A stretch of 44,228 bases of DNA from Clostridia bacterium (GCA_021205365.1 JAJPXP010000048.1:1-44228); one strand, 5' to 3'. Positions 1 to 8,152 are shown, counted from the first letter of the stretch. Numbers and translations are program-made. Notes: a model not told the origin generated them from the letters alone.

Positions 1-38
1 TAATAATGTAAAATTCAATTTATTTATGTATGACTGCC

Positions 39-62
39 TGCTTTGAAACAAGCATTTTTTTT
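39..62 (+). terminator. weak hairpin with T-run, possible terminator of the upstream gene
   Basis: A 5-bp stem (TGCTT/AAGCA, loop of 6) is followed by eight T residues. It lies just before the lon control region and could end a gene left of the window. The stem is short, so the call is tentative. Confidence 0.3.
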
Positions 63-71
63 CGCCAGCTG

Positions 72-98
72 TTAGCACTCTGGATAGAAGAGTGCTAA
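72..98 (+). promoter_or_regulatory. CIRCE operator (HrcA binding site) upstream of lon
   Basis: Perfect match to the CIRCE consensus: TTAGCACTC at 72-80, a 9-nt spacer at 81-89, GAGTGCTAA at 90-98. CIRCE is the operator of the heat-shock repressor HrcA, classically in front of hrcA-grpE-dnaK and groESL. It ends 36 nt before the lon start codon, so HrcA would repress lon transcription. A clear -35/-10 pair around it is not obvious; TTGAAA at 43-48 is a possible -35. Confidence 0.93.
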
Positions 99-134
99 TG
101 TGTGCGGATACATAAATGGAAAAGGAGATATCAT

Positions 135-2399
135 ATGATTATAGTTCCTGCTTATGATCTGGTCGTGCTTCCGGGCATACATTTGTATTTTAAAAAAGCT
201 TACTATAGAGAACTGGCGCAGAAAGAGCCGGAGATTGGAGACAACATTGTTTTTATTCTTCTGAAACAGCATAAGGAACGCCGGGAGATTACAGAAGAGG
301 ATATCTTTCCTGTCGGTGTGACCGGCATTGTGGATGAGATCGATGGGGAGGATAATATTGGTATTCGGACAATCAGCCGCATTACCTTGAATCAGGTTGA
401 TGTAGTAGAAAATCGTGTCCAGTTTGTAGAGCGTGCCGACATTGAGGACATCAGTGAACAGGAAATCGATAAGCACTTTAAAGATGTGCGCAATGCGATA
501 CTGAAATTCAGCAACCAGTTCCAGTGGGGCATTATAGCACGGCAGTACATCCTGAACTGGAAATCTATTTTTGAAATGATTTCTTCGCTTTCTACGCAGC
601 TCAATATTACCAGTGAAGAGAAATATAAAATTCTGGAAGAGGATATGATTTCCCAGCGTGTCGCAATGATAGAAAAAGCGCTGTATGAGATGATTGAGGT
701 TACAAAAATCAATGGGGAAGCAGAGAAAGCATTAACAGAATCCCATCAGATGGTTTATCGTGAAGAAGCGCTGAAACGACAGATAGAATTTTTGCAGAAG
801 CAGCTGGACGATATGCATCCGGAAAGTGTATCAGATATCCGGAAATTTGAACAGAAAATACAATCCAGCGGCATGAACGCAATTGCGAAAAAAGAAGCGG
901 AAAAGGTTTTGAACCGTATGAAACAGGAAGGACAGAATGGGCATGAATATGGCATTCTGTATGATTATCTGGACTTTACAACCAGCCTCTCCTGGGAAAA
1001 GGCTCCATTTGCACGGATTAATCTCAAACGCGCGGAAAAGATTCTGGATGAAGAGCATTATGGTTTGAAAAAGCCAAAGCAGCGTATCATTCAGCAAATT
1101 GCAGTTATGGCCTTGAATAAAAAGCAGTCAGGTTCTATCCTGCTGTTTGTCGGCGCACCAGGTACTGGCAAAACCAGTATTGGACAAAGCATAGCCAAAG
1201 CGCTCCAGCGCCCGTATGTGCGCGTCAGCCTTGGCGGTGTCAAGGACGAAGCGGAAATCCGTGGACATAGAAGAACGTATGTCGGCGCTATGCCGGGCAG
1301 AATTATGGAAGGTATCAAGCGAAGCGGTGCTTCCAATCCGGTTATGGTACTGGATGAAGTGGATAAGCTTGGAAAGGATTATTCCGGCGATCCATCCAGC
1401 GCACTGCTGGAAGTGCTGGACCCCGAACAGAACAGCACCTTTACGGACCATTACATGAATGTTCCCTATGATCTGTCCGACGTTCTGTTCATTTGCACAG
1501 CCAATTCTACGGATACCATCCCGGAACCTTTGCTCAACCGCATGGAGGTCATTGCGTTTCAGGGGTACACAGCATCTGAAAAGCTGCAAATTGCAAAGAA
1601 ACATCTTCTGCCAAAAGCAATGCATAGTATGGGCATTATTCCGGGGAATTTAAAAGTATCTGATGTAGCTTTGCGGAAGATTATTTCGGATTATACGATG
1701 GAATCCGGCGTCCGCGGATTGAAAAAGCGTATGGACACCTTATGCCGCAATGCAGCAGTCAAGCTGGTAAAGGGCGAAAAGGAAACCATTACCGTGGGCA
1801 TAAAGCAGCTGAAGGAAATGCTGGATCAGAAACCAATCCGGCATGACAATGCATTGAAAGAAGGGATTCCGGGGATTGTGACAGGTCTGGCATGGACACA
1901 GGCAGGTGGTGATATCCTGTTTTTGGAAACTATGCTGACAAAGGGAAAAGGGAATATTATGATTACCGGACAACTTGGCGATGTCATGAAGGAATCCGCA
2001 CAGGTAGCTGTAAGCCTCGTCAAGAGCATGTACCCGGATAAGGCAGATATCTTTGCGCAAAATGATTTGCACATTCATGTTCCGGCTGGTGCCGTACCAA
2101 AGGATGGCCCATCTGCTGGTGTTACATTGACAACAGCGCTGGCTTCACTGGTTACTGGCAAAGCAGTTAGCCCGAAGGTTGCTATGACAGGTGAGGTTTC
2201 CCTGCGCGGCGGCGTTATGCCAATTGGCGGACTGACGGAGAAATTAATGGCAGCAGTCCGGGCTGGTATTACGACAGTATTTATTCCACGGGATAATGTA
2301 GAAGATCTGGAAGATGTAGCGGAAGAGGTCAAGCGCAAGCTGGAAATTATCCCGGTTACTATGGTGACAGAAGTGCTGCAGGAAACGGGAATCCAGTAA
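135..2399 (+). CDS. lon: ATP-dependent protease Lon (LonA type)
   Basis: Cytosolic AAA+ serine protease that degrades misfolded and regulatory proteins. The 754-residue product has an N-terminal LON substrate-binding domain (about 1-190), a coiled linker, and an AAA+ module with Walker A GAPGTGKT near residue 340 and Walker B VMVLDEVDK near 402-410. The C-terminal protease domain carries Ser660 in DGPSAG and Lys703 in LTEKLMAA; their 43-residue spacing is the usual catalytic dyad spacing. The ATG at 135 is chosen because AAGGAGAT precedes it; an in-frame ATG at 102 has no good ribosome binding site and falls almost on the operator. A perfect CIRCE element upstream indicates heat-shock control through HrcA. 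Length and motifs are normal for LonA, slightly shorter than the E. coli enzyme. Confidence 0.97.
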   Translation: MIIVPAYDLVVLPGIHLYFKKAYYRELAQKEPEIGDNIVFILLKQHKERREITEEDIFPVGVTGIVDEIDGEDNIGIRTISRITLNQVDVVENRVQFVERADIEDISEQEIDKHFKDVRNAILKFSNQFQWGIIARQYILNWKSIFEMISSLSTQLNITSEEKYKILEEDMISQRVAMIEKALYEMIEVTKINGEAEKALTESHQMVYREEALKRQIEFLQKQLDDMHPESVSDIRKFEQKIQSSGMNAIAKKEAEKVLNRMKQEGQNGHEYGILYDYLDFTTSLSWEKAPFARINLKRAEKILDEEHYGLKKPKQRIIQQIAVMALNKKQSGSILLFVGAPGTGKTSIGQSIAKALQRPYVRVSLGGVKDEAEIRGHRRTYVGAMPGRIMEGIKRSGASNPVMVLDEVDKLGKDYSGDPSSALLEVLDPEQNSTFTDHYMNVPYDLSDVLFICTANSTDTIPEPLLNRMEVIAFQGYTASEKLQIAKKHLLPKAMHSMGIIPGNLKVSDVALRKIISDYTMESGVRGLKKRMDTLCRNAAVKLVKGEKETITVGIKQLKEMLDQKPIRHDNALKEGIPGIVTGLAWTQAGGDILFLETMLTKGKGNIMITGQLGDVMKESAQVAVSLVKSMYPDKADIFAQNDLHIHVPAGAVPKDGPSAGVTLTTALASLVTGKAVSPKVAMTGEVSLRGGVMPIGGLTEKLMAAVRAGITTVFIPRDNVEDLEDVAEEVKRKLEIIPVTMVTEVLQETGIQ

Positions 2400-2414
2400 T
2401 ATAGATCAATTTTC

Positions 2415-2442
2415 GTCCGGGGAAGTGGTTCCCCGGACTTTT
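2415..2442 (+). terminator. intrinsic terminator of lon
   Basis: Perfect 10-bp stem GTCCGGGGAA/TTCCCCGGAC with a GTGG loop, then TTTT. It starts 15 nt after the lon stop codon, so lon is probably monocistronic. Confidence 0.9.
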
Positions 2443-2444
2443 GC

Positions 2445-2473
2445 TTGCTGTCAGCGGCAAACTGCCGTATAAT
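2445..2473 (+). promoter_or_regulatory. sigma-A type promoter of the phosphoesterase gene
   Basis: TTGCTG at 2445-2450 and a perfect TATAAT at 2468-2473 with a 17-bp spacer, directly after the lon terminator and about 40 nt before the next start codon. Confidence 0.6.
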
Positions 2474-2514
2474 ATGATAAAACAACAATTGATTTGCGGT
2501 GAAAGGAATGCACG

Positions 2515-3243
2515 ATGAAATATGTCATTTCCGATATTCATGGATGTTATAGAGAATATCAAAAATTGCTGGAAAAAATGAATTTATCCGATACCGATGA
2601 ATTATATATCCTGGGGGATATGGTTGACCGTGGCCCGGAGCCGATAAAAGTATTGCAGGATGTGATGCTTCGCTCCAATGCATATCCGATTTTGGGGAAT
2701 CATGATTATATGGCGTGGAAGGTTCTCAGTCGGTTTGCTGTTGAAATTACAGAGAGGAATGCGGAAACACAGCTGAGATCAGAGGATCTCGTCAATTATA
2801 TGTACTGGTCACAGGATGGCGGTTCTGTAACTGCAAAGCAATTCCGGCAGTTGGAGACTGAGGAACGGCAGGATATACTGGACTATATCGCGGACTGTTC
2901 TGTATTTGAAGATGTTTTTGTCGATGACAAACGGTTTGTACTTGTTCATGCGGATATCCATAGCTTTTCTGAAGATCGGGATTTAGAGGACTACGATATT
3001 TCCGATTTCCTGTTTCATCGTGCGGATTATGACAAACGATATTTCAGCAGGGAAAATACCTTCCTGATAACTGGTCATACACCAACCATGATGATCCGGG
3101 AAGATGGAAAGCCATTGGTTTATCAGGAAAACGGACATATTGCACTGGATTGTGGTTGTGTTTATGGCGGCAGGCTGGCAGCGTATTGCCTCGATACGCA
3201 GAAAATATACTATGTCGATGCAGAGGAGAAATATTATCCGTAA
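2515..3243 (+). CDS. PPP-family metallophosphoesterase (calcineurin-like; PrpE/ApaH-like)
   Basis: The 242-residue protein shows the phosphoprotein phosphatase fold signature in order: SDIHG near 6-10, GDMVDRG at 34-40, GNHD at 61-64, a metal-ligand histidine at 145 (LVHAD) and another at 188 (TGHTP). These residues normally bind two divalent metals. Family members act as serine/threonine phosphatases or as dinucleoside polyphosphate hydrolases; the sequence alone does not decide which. The start is supported by GAAAGGAA upstream. It has its own promoter and converges with the leftward membrane-protein gene, with only 14 nt between the stops and no clear terminator. Confidence 0.88.
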   Translation: MKYVISDIHGCYREYQKLLEKMNLSDTDELYILGDMVDRGPEPIKVLQDVMLRSNAYPILGNHDYMAWKVLSRFAVEITERNAETQLRSEDLVNYMYWSQDGGSVTAKQFRQLETEERQDILDYIADCSVFEDVFVDDKRFVLVHADIHSFSEDRDLEDYDISDFLFHRADYDKRYFSRENTFLITGHTPTMMIREDGKPLVYQENGHIALDCGCVYGGRLAAYCLDTQKIYYVDAEEKYYP

Positions 3244-3257
3244 TGCAGATATATGAT

Positions 3258-3701
3258 TTAATATTTTTTGAGTAGATGATGAAAGAGAGCAATACCCACA
3301 GCAATTTGAAATACGAGATATCCACCCAAATATAAAACAATCATACGTGAGTTATCAATGATTTCTAAAGTACCCAGTATCGAAAATATCACCATGGAAA
3401 TACTGATCGTAAGCAAACCGAGAACATATGCATACCGTCCGGACTTATCTCTGAGTTTTATTTTCAGTTCATCATGCATTTCAATCTGTTCAGTTACAAG
3501 CTTTTCCTGATACTGTTCCTTGTTTTGGGGGGCGCTCCAATAGAAAAATTTACAAATCATAACAATGCCGGGGCCAATTGTTGCGCCAGCAAATCCCCAA
3601 AGCAAACCATCTAATTTGCTGTCGGTTAACAGCGCCAGAAGCAAAAGGATTACACCCACAAAGAAAAATACAACACCTGTGATGAAATTACTTTTTTTCA
3701 T
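3258..3701 (-). CDS. small four-helix membrane protein paired with an Xre regulator
   Basis: The 147-residue product has four predicted membrane helices, the first at about 7-25 and the last near the C terminus, with a charged, partly helical loop (about 65-90, rich in Glu/Lys/Gln) between helices 2 and 3. The ATG at 3701 is preferred because GAAAGGGG sits 8 nt upstream; an in-frame TTG 36 nt further up lacks that spacing. The start lies inside the 3' end of the preceding regulator gene (14-nt overlap), which implies translational coupling. Short Xre regulators next to small membrane proteins of this general type are common in Clostridia and Bacilli; the function is unknown. I do not recognise a characterised family with certainty. 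Confidence 0.8.
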   Translation of the reverse strand: MKKSNFITGVVFFFVGVILLLLALLTDSKLDGLLWGFAGATIGPGIVMICKFFYWSAPQNKEQYQEKLVTEQIEMHDELKIKLRDKSGRYAYVLGLLTISISMVIFSILGTLEIIDNSRMIVLYLGGYLVFQIAVGIALFHHLLKKY

Positions 3702-3903
3702 TTTGATTACCCCTTTCGTGGATAAAAATTTCTTCAATTGATTTACCGAAAAAATCTGAAATCACAAAAGCCAACTCCAAAGATGGATTATATTTTCCCG
3801 TTTCGATCGAGCTAACTGTTTGCCTTGAAACGCGAATTGCTTTTGCAAACTCTTCCTGGTTCATCCCTAACAGTTTTCTAAGTTCTTCCACTCTGTTTTT
3901 CAC
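3688..3903 (-). CDS. Xre-family HTH transcriptional regulator (small, YozG-like)
   Basis: The 71-residue protein is almost entirely a Cro/CI helix-turn-helix. Residues about 6-60 contain the typical pattern RKLLGMNQEEFAKAI followed by SRQTVSSIETGKYNPS. No extra sensor domain is present. Translation starts at GTG 3903 with GGAGG 7 nt upstream. It heads a two-gene leftward operon with the overlapping membrane-protein gene. Two near-identical 18-bp repeats flank the promoter and are the probable autoregulatory operators. The inferred role is to control its own operon, with the membrane partner as effector or signal input. Confidence 0.93.
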   Translation of the reverse strand: MKNRVEELRKLLGMNQEEFAKAIRVSRQTVSSIETGKYNPSLELAFVISDFFGKSIEEIFIHERGNQNEKK

Positions 3904-3922
3904 ATAAGCTCCTCCTTTTATT

Positions 3923-3940
3923 TGACAAGGTTCCTTTACA
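3923..3940 (-). promoter_or_regulatory. putative Xre operator, copy 1 (between -10 and start codon)
   Basis: On the minus strand TGTAAAGGAACCTTGTCA. It matches the second copy at 3969-3986 in 16 of 18 positions, in the same orientation, 46 bp apart. It overlaps the expected transcription start, a position suited to repression. Confidence 0.6.
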
Positions 3941-3945
3941 TTTTT

Positions 3946-3974
3946 ATTGTAATCCGATATTCTGTTTTTGTCAA
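3946..3974 (-). promoter_or_regulatory. promoter of the Xre/membrane protein operon
   Basis: Read on the minus strand: TTGACA (3974-3969), a 17-bp spacer, TACAAT (3951-3946). Near-consensus sigma-A promoter, about 45 nt before the GTG start. Confidence 0.85.
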
Positions 3975-3986
3975 GTTTCCTTTACA
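3969..3986 (-). promoter_or_regulatory. putative Xre operator, copy 2 (overlaps -35)
   Basis: On the minus strand TGTAAAGGAAACTTGACA; its last six bases are the -35 hexamer. Direct repeat of the element at 3923-3940. Confidence 0.6.
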
Positions 3987-4047
3987 AAAAATCGGCAGCG
4001 GTATAGAAAACCTGTCAGAACAGTTTGTTTCATCAATGCAGATGAAA

Positions 4048-4075
4048 AAGGCACGCATCATTTCATGCGTGCCTT
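4048..4075 (-). terminator. intrinsic terminator of purC
   Basis: Perfect 11-bp stem AAGGCACGCAT/ATGCGTGCCTT with a 6-nt loop. Read leftward it is followed by a T-rich stretch. It lies about 27 nt past the purC stop. Confidence 0.88.
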
Positions 4076-4102
4076 AGCTATTGGATTGGAAAGAGAGGTA
4101 TA

Positions 4103-4981
4103 TTACTTCTCCAGGGACTTGCCGGTCAGCAGTTCATAAGCCTGCAGGTATTTCTCAATGGTCTTGTTGGTGATATCTTCCGGCAGTTCCCAGTCGTGTT
4201 CATTTGCCTTCAGCCAGTCGCGGGCAAACTGCTTGTCAAAGGACGGCTGGCCATGACCTGCTTCATAGCCATCTGCCGGCCAGAAACGGGAGCTGTCAGG
4301 AGTCAGCATTTCGTCACCCAGAACAACGTTGCCATTTTCATCCAGGCCGAATTCAAACTTGGTATCGGCAATGATGATGCCGCGGCTCAGTGCATAATCC
4401 GCGCATTTCTTGTACAAAGCGATGGTATAGTCGCGCAGCTTCTCAGCATAGTCCTTGCCCTTGCCCGGGAAATACTTTTCCAGATGGTCAATGCTCTGCT
4501 CGAAAGAGATGTTTTCATCGTGATCACCGATTTCAGCCTTGGTGGACGGCGTATAGATCGGCTCCGGAAGCTTATCGGATTCCTTCAGACCGTCTGGCAG
4601 GGCGATGCCGCAAACAGTGCCGTCCTTCTGGTAACTAGCCCAGCCGCTGCCAGTGATGTAACCGCGAACAATGCATTCGATCGGCAGCATATTCAGCTTC
4701 TTGCACATCATGCTGTTGCCGTCAAACTTCGGCTGCTGGAAAAATTCCGGCATATCCTTGACATCAACAGAAATCATGTGGTTCGGGATGATATCTTCCG
4801 TCATATCAAACCAGAACTTGGACATCTGTGTCAAAACAGTACCCTTCTTGGTAACGTTATTCTTCAGAATGACATCAAAGCAGCTGATACGGTCAGTAGC
4901 AACCATGATCAGGCTGTCACCATTATCATAAATCTCACGAACCTTGCCTTCTTTGATAGGCTTTATAACATTTGCACTCAT
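4103..4981 (-). CDS. purC: phosphoribosylaminoimidazole-succinocarboxamide synthase (SAICAR synthetase)
   Basis: Purine biosynthesis: ATP-dependent joining of aspartate to CAIR to give SAICAR. The 292-residue protein has the N-terminal nucleotide-binding motif EGKVREIYD (residues 11-19), then DRISCFDV and the family signature IADTKFEFGLD in the C-terminal third, followed by GDEMLTPDSSRFW. It belongs to the longer form (about 290-300 residues) rather than the roughly 235-residue form of B. subtilis. It stands alone here rather than in a pur operon, has its own terminator, and is read away from the genes to its right. No purine riboswitch or convincing PurR box was seen in the 250-nt gap upstream. 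Confidence 0.97.
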   Translation of the reverse strand: MSANVIKPIKEGKVREIYDNGDSLIMVATDRISCFDVILKNNVTKKGTVLTQMSKFWFDMTEDIIPNHMISVDVKDMPEFFQQPKFDGNSMMCKKLNMLPIECIVRGYITGSGWASYQKDGTVCGIALPDGLKESDKLPEPIYTPSTKAEIGDHDENISFEQSIDHLEKYFPGKGKDYAEKLRDYTIALYKKCADYALSRGIIIADTKFEFGLDENGNVVLGDEMLTPDSSRFWPADGYEAGHGQPSFDKQFARDWLKANEHDWELPEDITNKTIEKYLQAYELLTGKSLEK

Positions 4982-5229
4982 TTTCGCTTTACCTCGCTAT
5001 CCGTATTGGATTTGAAATATTAACTATATATTAGATAACCAGATTTCGGCATAAAAATCAATAGTAATTTTCACCATATATTTTTCATTTGCCAAAATCT
5101 CTATCTACATGCAGGGAAAAGTGGTCAAAAAAATATGAAACTCTGCAAAGCCGGGCAATTTTTTGCTGTGCAATGCAGAAAAGTTATGGTAAAATAGTCT
5201 CATTATTATATTTCAAAGGAGCGAGAAAA

Positions 5230-5409
5230 ATGGGATTTGCAGATCCGGTAAATTATACTGTTGTTACGTTTGATGGTGATTATGCGATGCTGAGAAATGA
5301 GAGTGAGCCAGATGCGCCTCTGACCCAGGTGGCAGTTGCACTTCTGCCGGAGGGTGTGACAGATGGCAGTCGTGTACAGCGTGTCATGACAGAGTATATG
5401 CTGCTATAA
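5230..5409 (+). CDS. small DUF3006-like protein
   Basis: A 59-residue protein starting at ATG 5230 with AAAGGAGCGAG upstream; the longer reading frame to 5089 has no ribosome binding site. The order of features, TVVTFDGDYAMLRNE then a hydrophobic VAVALLPEGVTDGS segment, resembles DUF3006 proteins, small beta-rich proteins of unknown role often annotated in Clostridia. A TAAAAT at 5190-5195 may be its -10 element. Predicted cytoplasmic with no cysteines or membrane segment. The family assignment is by recall and is tentative; function unknown. Confidence 0.72.
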   Translation: MGFADPVNYTVVTFDGDYAMLRNESEPDAPLTQVAVALLPEGVTDGSRVQRVMTEYMLL

Positions 5410-5580
5410 GACATATCGGAAGATGCGCCCGCATTTTGACGGTTTGTTATGAAAAGCAATCATAAATTTAATAATCTTGCTATTTTTTTCTTTTTCTCTT
5501 TCCATTTCCTTTTAGATGGTGTACATTAAATGAAGAATTTTATACATTCCATGATGAAAAGGAGATGAACAAAGAGAAAT

Positions 5581-6927
5581 ATGCTAATCAAAGATAAGAA
5601 ATTTTATCGCATGTTCCTTGTATTGTGTCTGCCGATTGTCCTGCAAAATGTAATTTCACTGAGTGTCAATCTGACAGATAACCTGATGCTGGGACGATAT
5701 GCGGAAAGTGCCTTGTCCGGCGTCACTGCGGTCAATCAGATTCAGTTTATTTATCAGAATCTGTTGATTGGTATTGGCGATGGCCTGGTTATCCTGGCGT
5801 CACAATACTGGGGCAAAAAAGATACGGAAACTATCCGTAAGGTTGCAAGCATTGCCATGCGTGCGGCACTGATTCTGATGCTGATACTGTTTGTGATTGT
5901 ATCCCTGTTTCCAGAACAGGTTGTTGGCCTTTTCACCAAAGATCAGGCAATCATTGCAGAGGGCGTAAAATATCTGAATATTGTGCGCTTTACCTATCCC
6001 TTCTTCTGCGTGACAACCATTCTGCTCGCAGTTCTGCGGAGTACAGAGATCGTAAAAATTGCATTTTATTTATCTCTGAGTACGCTGGCAATCAATTTTT
6101 GCATCAACTGGTGCTTGATTTATGGTCATTTTGGCTTGCCGCGTTTGGGCGTTCAGGGTGCCGCAATCGGTACTTTGACAGCACGTATTGTCGAATTTAT
6201 TATTATTCTGATTTACATAGCAAAGAAGGAAAATAACCTTCGCATGAAGCTGAAGGATTTTTTGCATATCGATCATTCTATTATGGGCGACTATTTCCGT
6301 GTCAGTATACCGATTCTGTTTATATCGGCAATGTGGGGCGTTAATACGGCCATGCAGACAGCAATTCTTGGTCATTTGACCTCGAGTGCCATTGCAGCCA
6401 ACAGTATGGCGTCTAATCTGTATTTGATTGTCAAGACAGTTGCGGTCGGTGCTGCCTCTACGACAAATGTACTCATTGGCAAGGCAATTGGCCAGGGCGA
6501 TATGAAGGTGGTCAAGCAGTATGCAAAGACCTTTCAGGTCATGTTTGTTATCATGGGCATTTGCTGCGGATTGATTCTGTTTGCACTGACAGAGCCGATC
6601 TTGTCTCTGTATAGTTTCTCAGATGAGAGCCGCCAGCTGGCGCGTACGTTCCTTCACATTCTGTGTGTTGTCATGGTTGGCATGTGTTACCAGATGCCAG
6701 TTAACTCCGGTATTATCAAGGGCGGCGGTGCCACCAAATATGCGATGATACTTGACCTTGTCAGTATCTGGTGTATTGTTATCCCGCTGTCATTCTTCAT
6801 GGCATTCTATGTCAAGGCATCTCCGGTTGTGGTTGTATGGTGCCTGAATCTGGATCAGATGTTTAAGGCAATTCCGGCGTTTATCAAGGTAAACTATGGA
6901 CATTGGGCGAAAAAGCTGACGAGATAA
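5581..6927 (+). CDS. MATE family efflux transporter
   Basis: Integral membrane antiporter of the multidrug and toxin extrusion family, normally driven by Na+ or H+. The 448 residues form about 12 hydrophobic helices in two similar halves; typical features are the N-terminal LPIVLQNVISLSVNLTDNLMLG segment (split by the first helix) and ASQYWGKKD near residue 77. The ATG at 5581 is weakly served: the strong AAAAGGAG lies 14 nt upstream and AAAGAG 5 nt upstream. A short out-of-frame ATG (5567) overlaps the start. The substrate cannot be deduced. A terminator follows at 6945. Confidence 0.92.
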   Translation: MLIKDKKFYRMFLVLCLPIVLQNVISLSVNLTDNLMLGRYAESALSGVTAVNQIQFIYQNLLIGIGDGLVILASQYWGKKDTETIRKVASIAMRAALILMLILFVIVSLFPEQVVGLFTKDQAIIAEGVKYLNIVRFTYPFFCVTTILLAVLRSTEIVKIAFYLSLSTLAINFCINWCLIYGHFGLPRLGVQGAAIGTLTARIVEFIIILIYIAKKENNLRMKLKDFLHIDHSIMGDYFRVSIPILFISAMWGVNTAMQTAILGHLTSSAIAANSMASNLYLIVKTVAVGAASTTNVLIGKAIGQGDMKVVKQYAKTFQVMFVIMGICCGLILFALTEPILSLYSFSDESRQLARTFLHILCVVMVGMCYQMPVNSGIIKGGGATKYAMILDLVSIWCIVIPLSFFMAFYVKASPVVVVWCLNLDQMFKAIPAFIKVNYGHWAKKLTR

Positions 6928-6944
6928 TAAGGAATCAACATATG

Positions 6945-6980
6945 TCCGCCTGTTCTCCCGCAGAGCAGGCGGATGCTTTG
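6945..6980 (+). terminator. intrinsic terminator after the MATE gene
   Basis: 12-bp stem TCCGCCTGTTCT/AGAGCAGGCGGA with one wobble pair and a CCCGC loop, followed by the T-rich TGCTTTGTCTTT. Confidence 0.75.
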
Positions 6981-6983
6981 TCT

Positions 6984-7012
6984 TTGACAAACCTATACAG
7001 CCATGCTAAGAT
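6984..7012 (+). promoter_or_regulatory. sigma-A promoter of rsmH
   Basis: Perfect TTGACA at 6984-6989, 17-bp spacer, TAAGAT at 7007-7012. Transcription should start near 7019, which leaves AGAAGGA (7027-7033) as the only good ribosome binding site of the transcript. Confidence 0.8.
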
Positions 7013-7069
7013 AAAGGAAAACAGACAGAAGGACTGATTGCGATAGAAGAGAAGCAGCATAAGCGCCGT

Positions 7070-8083
7070 GTGCGTTATAAAGGCACACATCCACGGAAAT
7101 TCAGTGAAAAATATAAAGAGCTGAACCCGGAAAAATATCAGCAGGATGTGGAAAAAATCATTCGGCAGGGCAAAACACCTGCAGGCATGCATATTTCCAT
7201 CATGGTGGAAGAAATTCTGGATTTTTTACAGATTCAGCCGGGACAGATTGGTTATGACGCAACGTTAGGCTATGGAGGTCATACGAAAAGGATTCTGGAA
7301 TGCCTGAAGGGCAAGGGGCACATGTATGCTACCGATGTTGACCCAATTGAGTCGGAAAAGACCAAGGAACGTCTGGCTGCACTGGGATACGGAGAGGATA
7401 TTCTGACCATCAAGCGCATGAATTTTGCAGAGCTGGACAAGGTTGCGCCAGGTGTGAAATTTGATTTCGTATTGGCAGATCTTGGGGTTTCCTCAATGCA
7501 GATCGATAACCCGGAACGCGGCTTTACCTTTAAGCATGACGGACCGCTTGATCTGCGGCTTGACCCGTCCTCTGGTGTGACAGCAGCGCAGCGCCTGCGG
7601 GAGTTGGATGAGGATGAGCTGATTGGCTTGCTGGTGGAAAATTCCGATGAACCGTATGCAGAGAAGATTGCAGCGGAGATTATGAAAACCTTTTATAAGG
7701 GTGAAAAAATTGATACCACCCGCCAGCTGCATGATACCATTGAACGTGCGTTATCCTTCCTGCCAAAGGGAGAACAAAAGGAAGCTGTGAAAAAATCCTG
7801 TCAGAGATGCTTTCAGGCACTCCGTATTGATGTCAATAGTGAATTTGAAGTGCTGTATGCTTTTCTGGAAAAGCTGCCGGGTGTACTCAAACCCGGCGGA
7901 CGTGCTGCGATTTTAACCTTCCATTCCGGTGAAGACCGACTGGTAAAAAAGGCTTTTAAGCAAGGCGTGCGGGAAGGTGTCTATCGTGAAGCTGCACGGG
8001 ATGTCATCCGTCCATCTGCGGAAGAATGCTATCAGAATCCGCGTGCCCGTTCCACAAAAATGCGCTGGGCAGTCAAAGCATAA
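7070..8083 (+). CDS. rsmH: 16S rRNA (cytosine(1402)-N(4))-methyltransferase RsmH
   Basis: SAM-dependent enzyme methylating N4 of C1402 in the decoding centre of 16S rRNA. Visible hallmarks: PAGMHISIMVEEIL, the SAM-binding DATLGYGGHT, ADLGVSSMQID, RGFTFKHDGPLDLR, and a C-terminal LTFHSGEDRLVKKAFK. The gene stands alone, not in a division (dcw) cluster where mraW usually sits. The first standard start codon is GTG 7070 (337 aa), but the ribosome binding site AGAAGGA lies 36 nt upstream. The frame stays open through the segment between with basic, protein-like residues (IEEKQHKRR). An ATA at 7043, 9 nt after that site, may be the true start and would add 9 residues. Coordinates given use the conventional GTG. 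Confidence 0.93.
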   Translation: MRYKGTHPRKFSEKYKELNPEKYQQDVEKIIRQGKTPAGMHISIMVEEILDFLQIQPGQIGYDATLGYGGHTKRILECLKGKGHMYATDVDPIESEKTKERLAALGYGEDILTIKRMNFAELDKVAPGVKFDFVLADLGVSSMQIDNPERGFTFKHDGPLDLRLDPSSGVTAAQRLRELDEDELIGLLVENSDEPYAEKIAAEIMKTFYKGEKIDTTRQLHDTIERALSFLPKGEQKEAVKKSCQRCFQALRIDVNSEFEVLYAFLEKLPGVLKPGGRAAILTFHSGEDRLVKKAFKQGVREGVYREAARDVIRPSAEECYQNPRARSTKMRWAVKA

Positions 8084-8152
8084 AATAACTTTATGAAAAA
8101 TAAAGATGGATATAGCTGATTTGCTGATTTTCCAGCAATTTGGATACAGTGC

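Noticed and set aside
4196-5023. Rightward 275-codon frame over purC
   Set aside because: Antisense to purC, which has full family motifs; no ribosome binding site.
5455-5492. Possible terminator after the DUF3006-like gene
   Set aside because: T-run is long, but the stem AGCAA/TTGCT is 5 bp with a 17-nt loop; not firm enough to list.
5567-5599. Ten-codon leader frame overlapping the MATE start
   Set aside because: Its ATG directly abuts the ribosome binding site, leaving no spacer; no sign of attenuation function.
8121-8138. Hairpin TTGCTG/CAGCAA after rsmH
   Set aside because: Only 6 bp with a short T-run (TTT); too weak to call a terminator.
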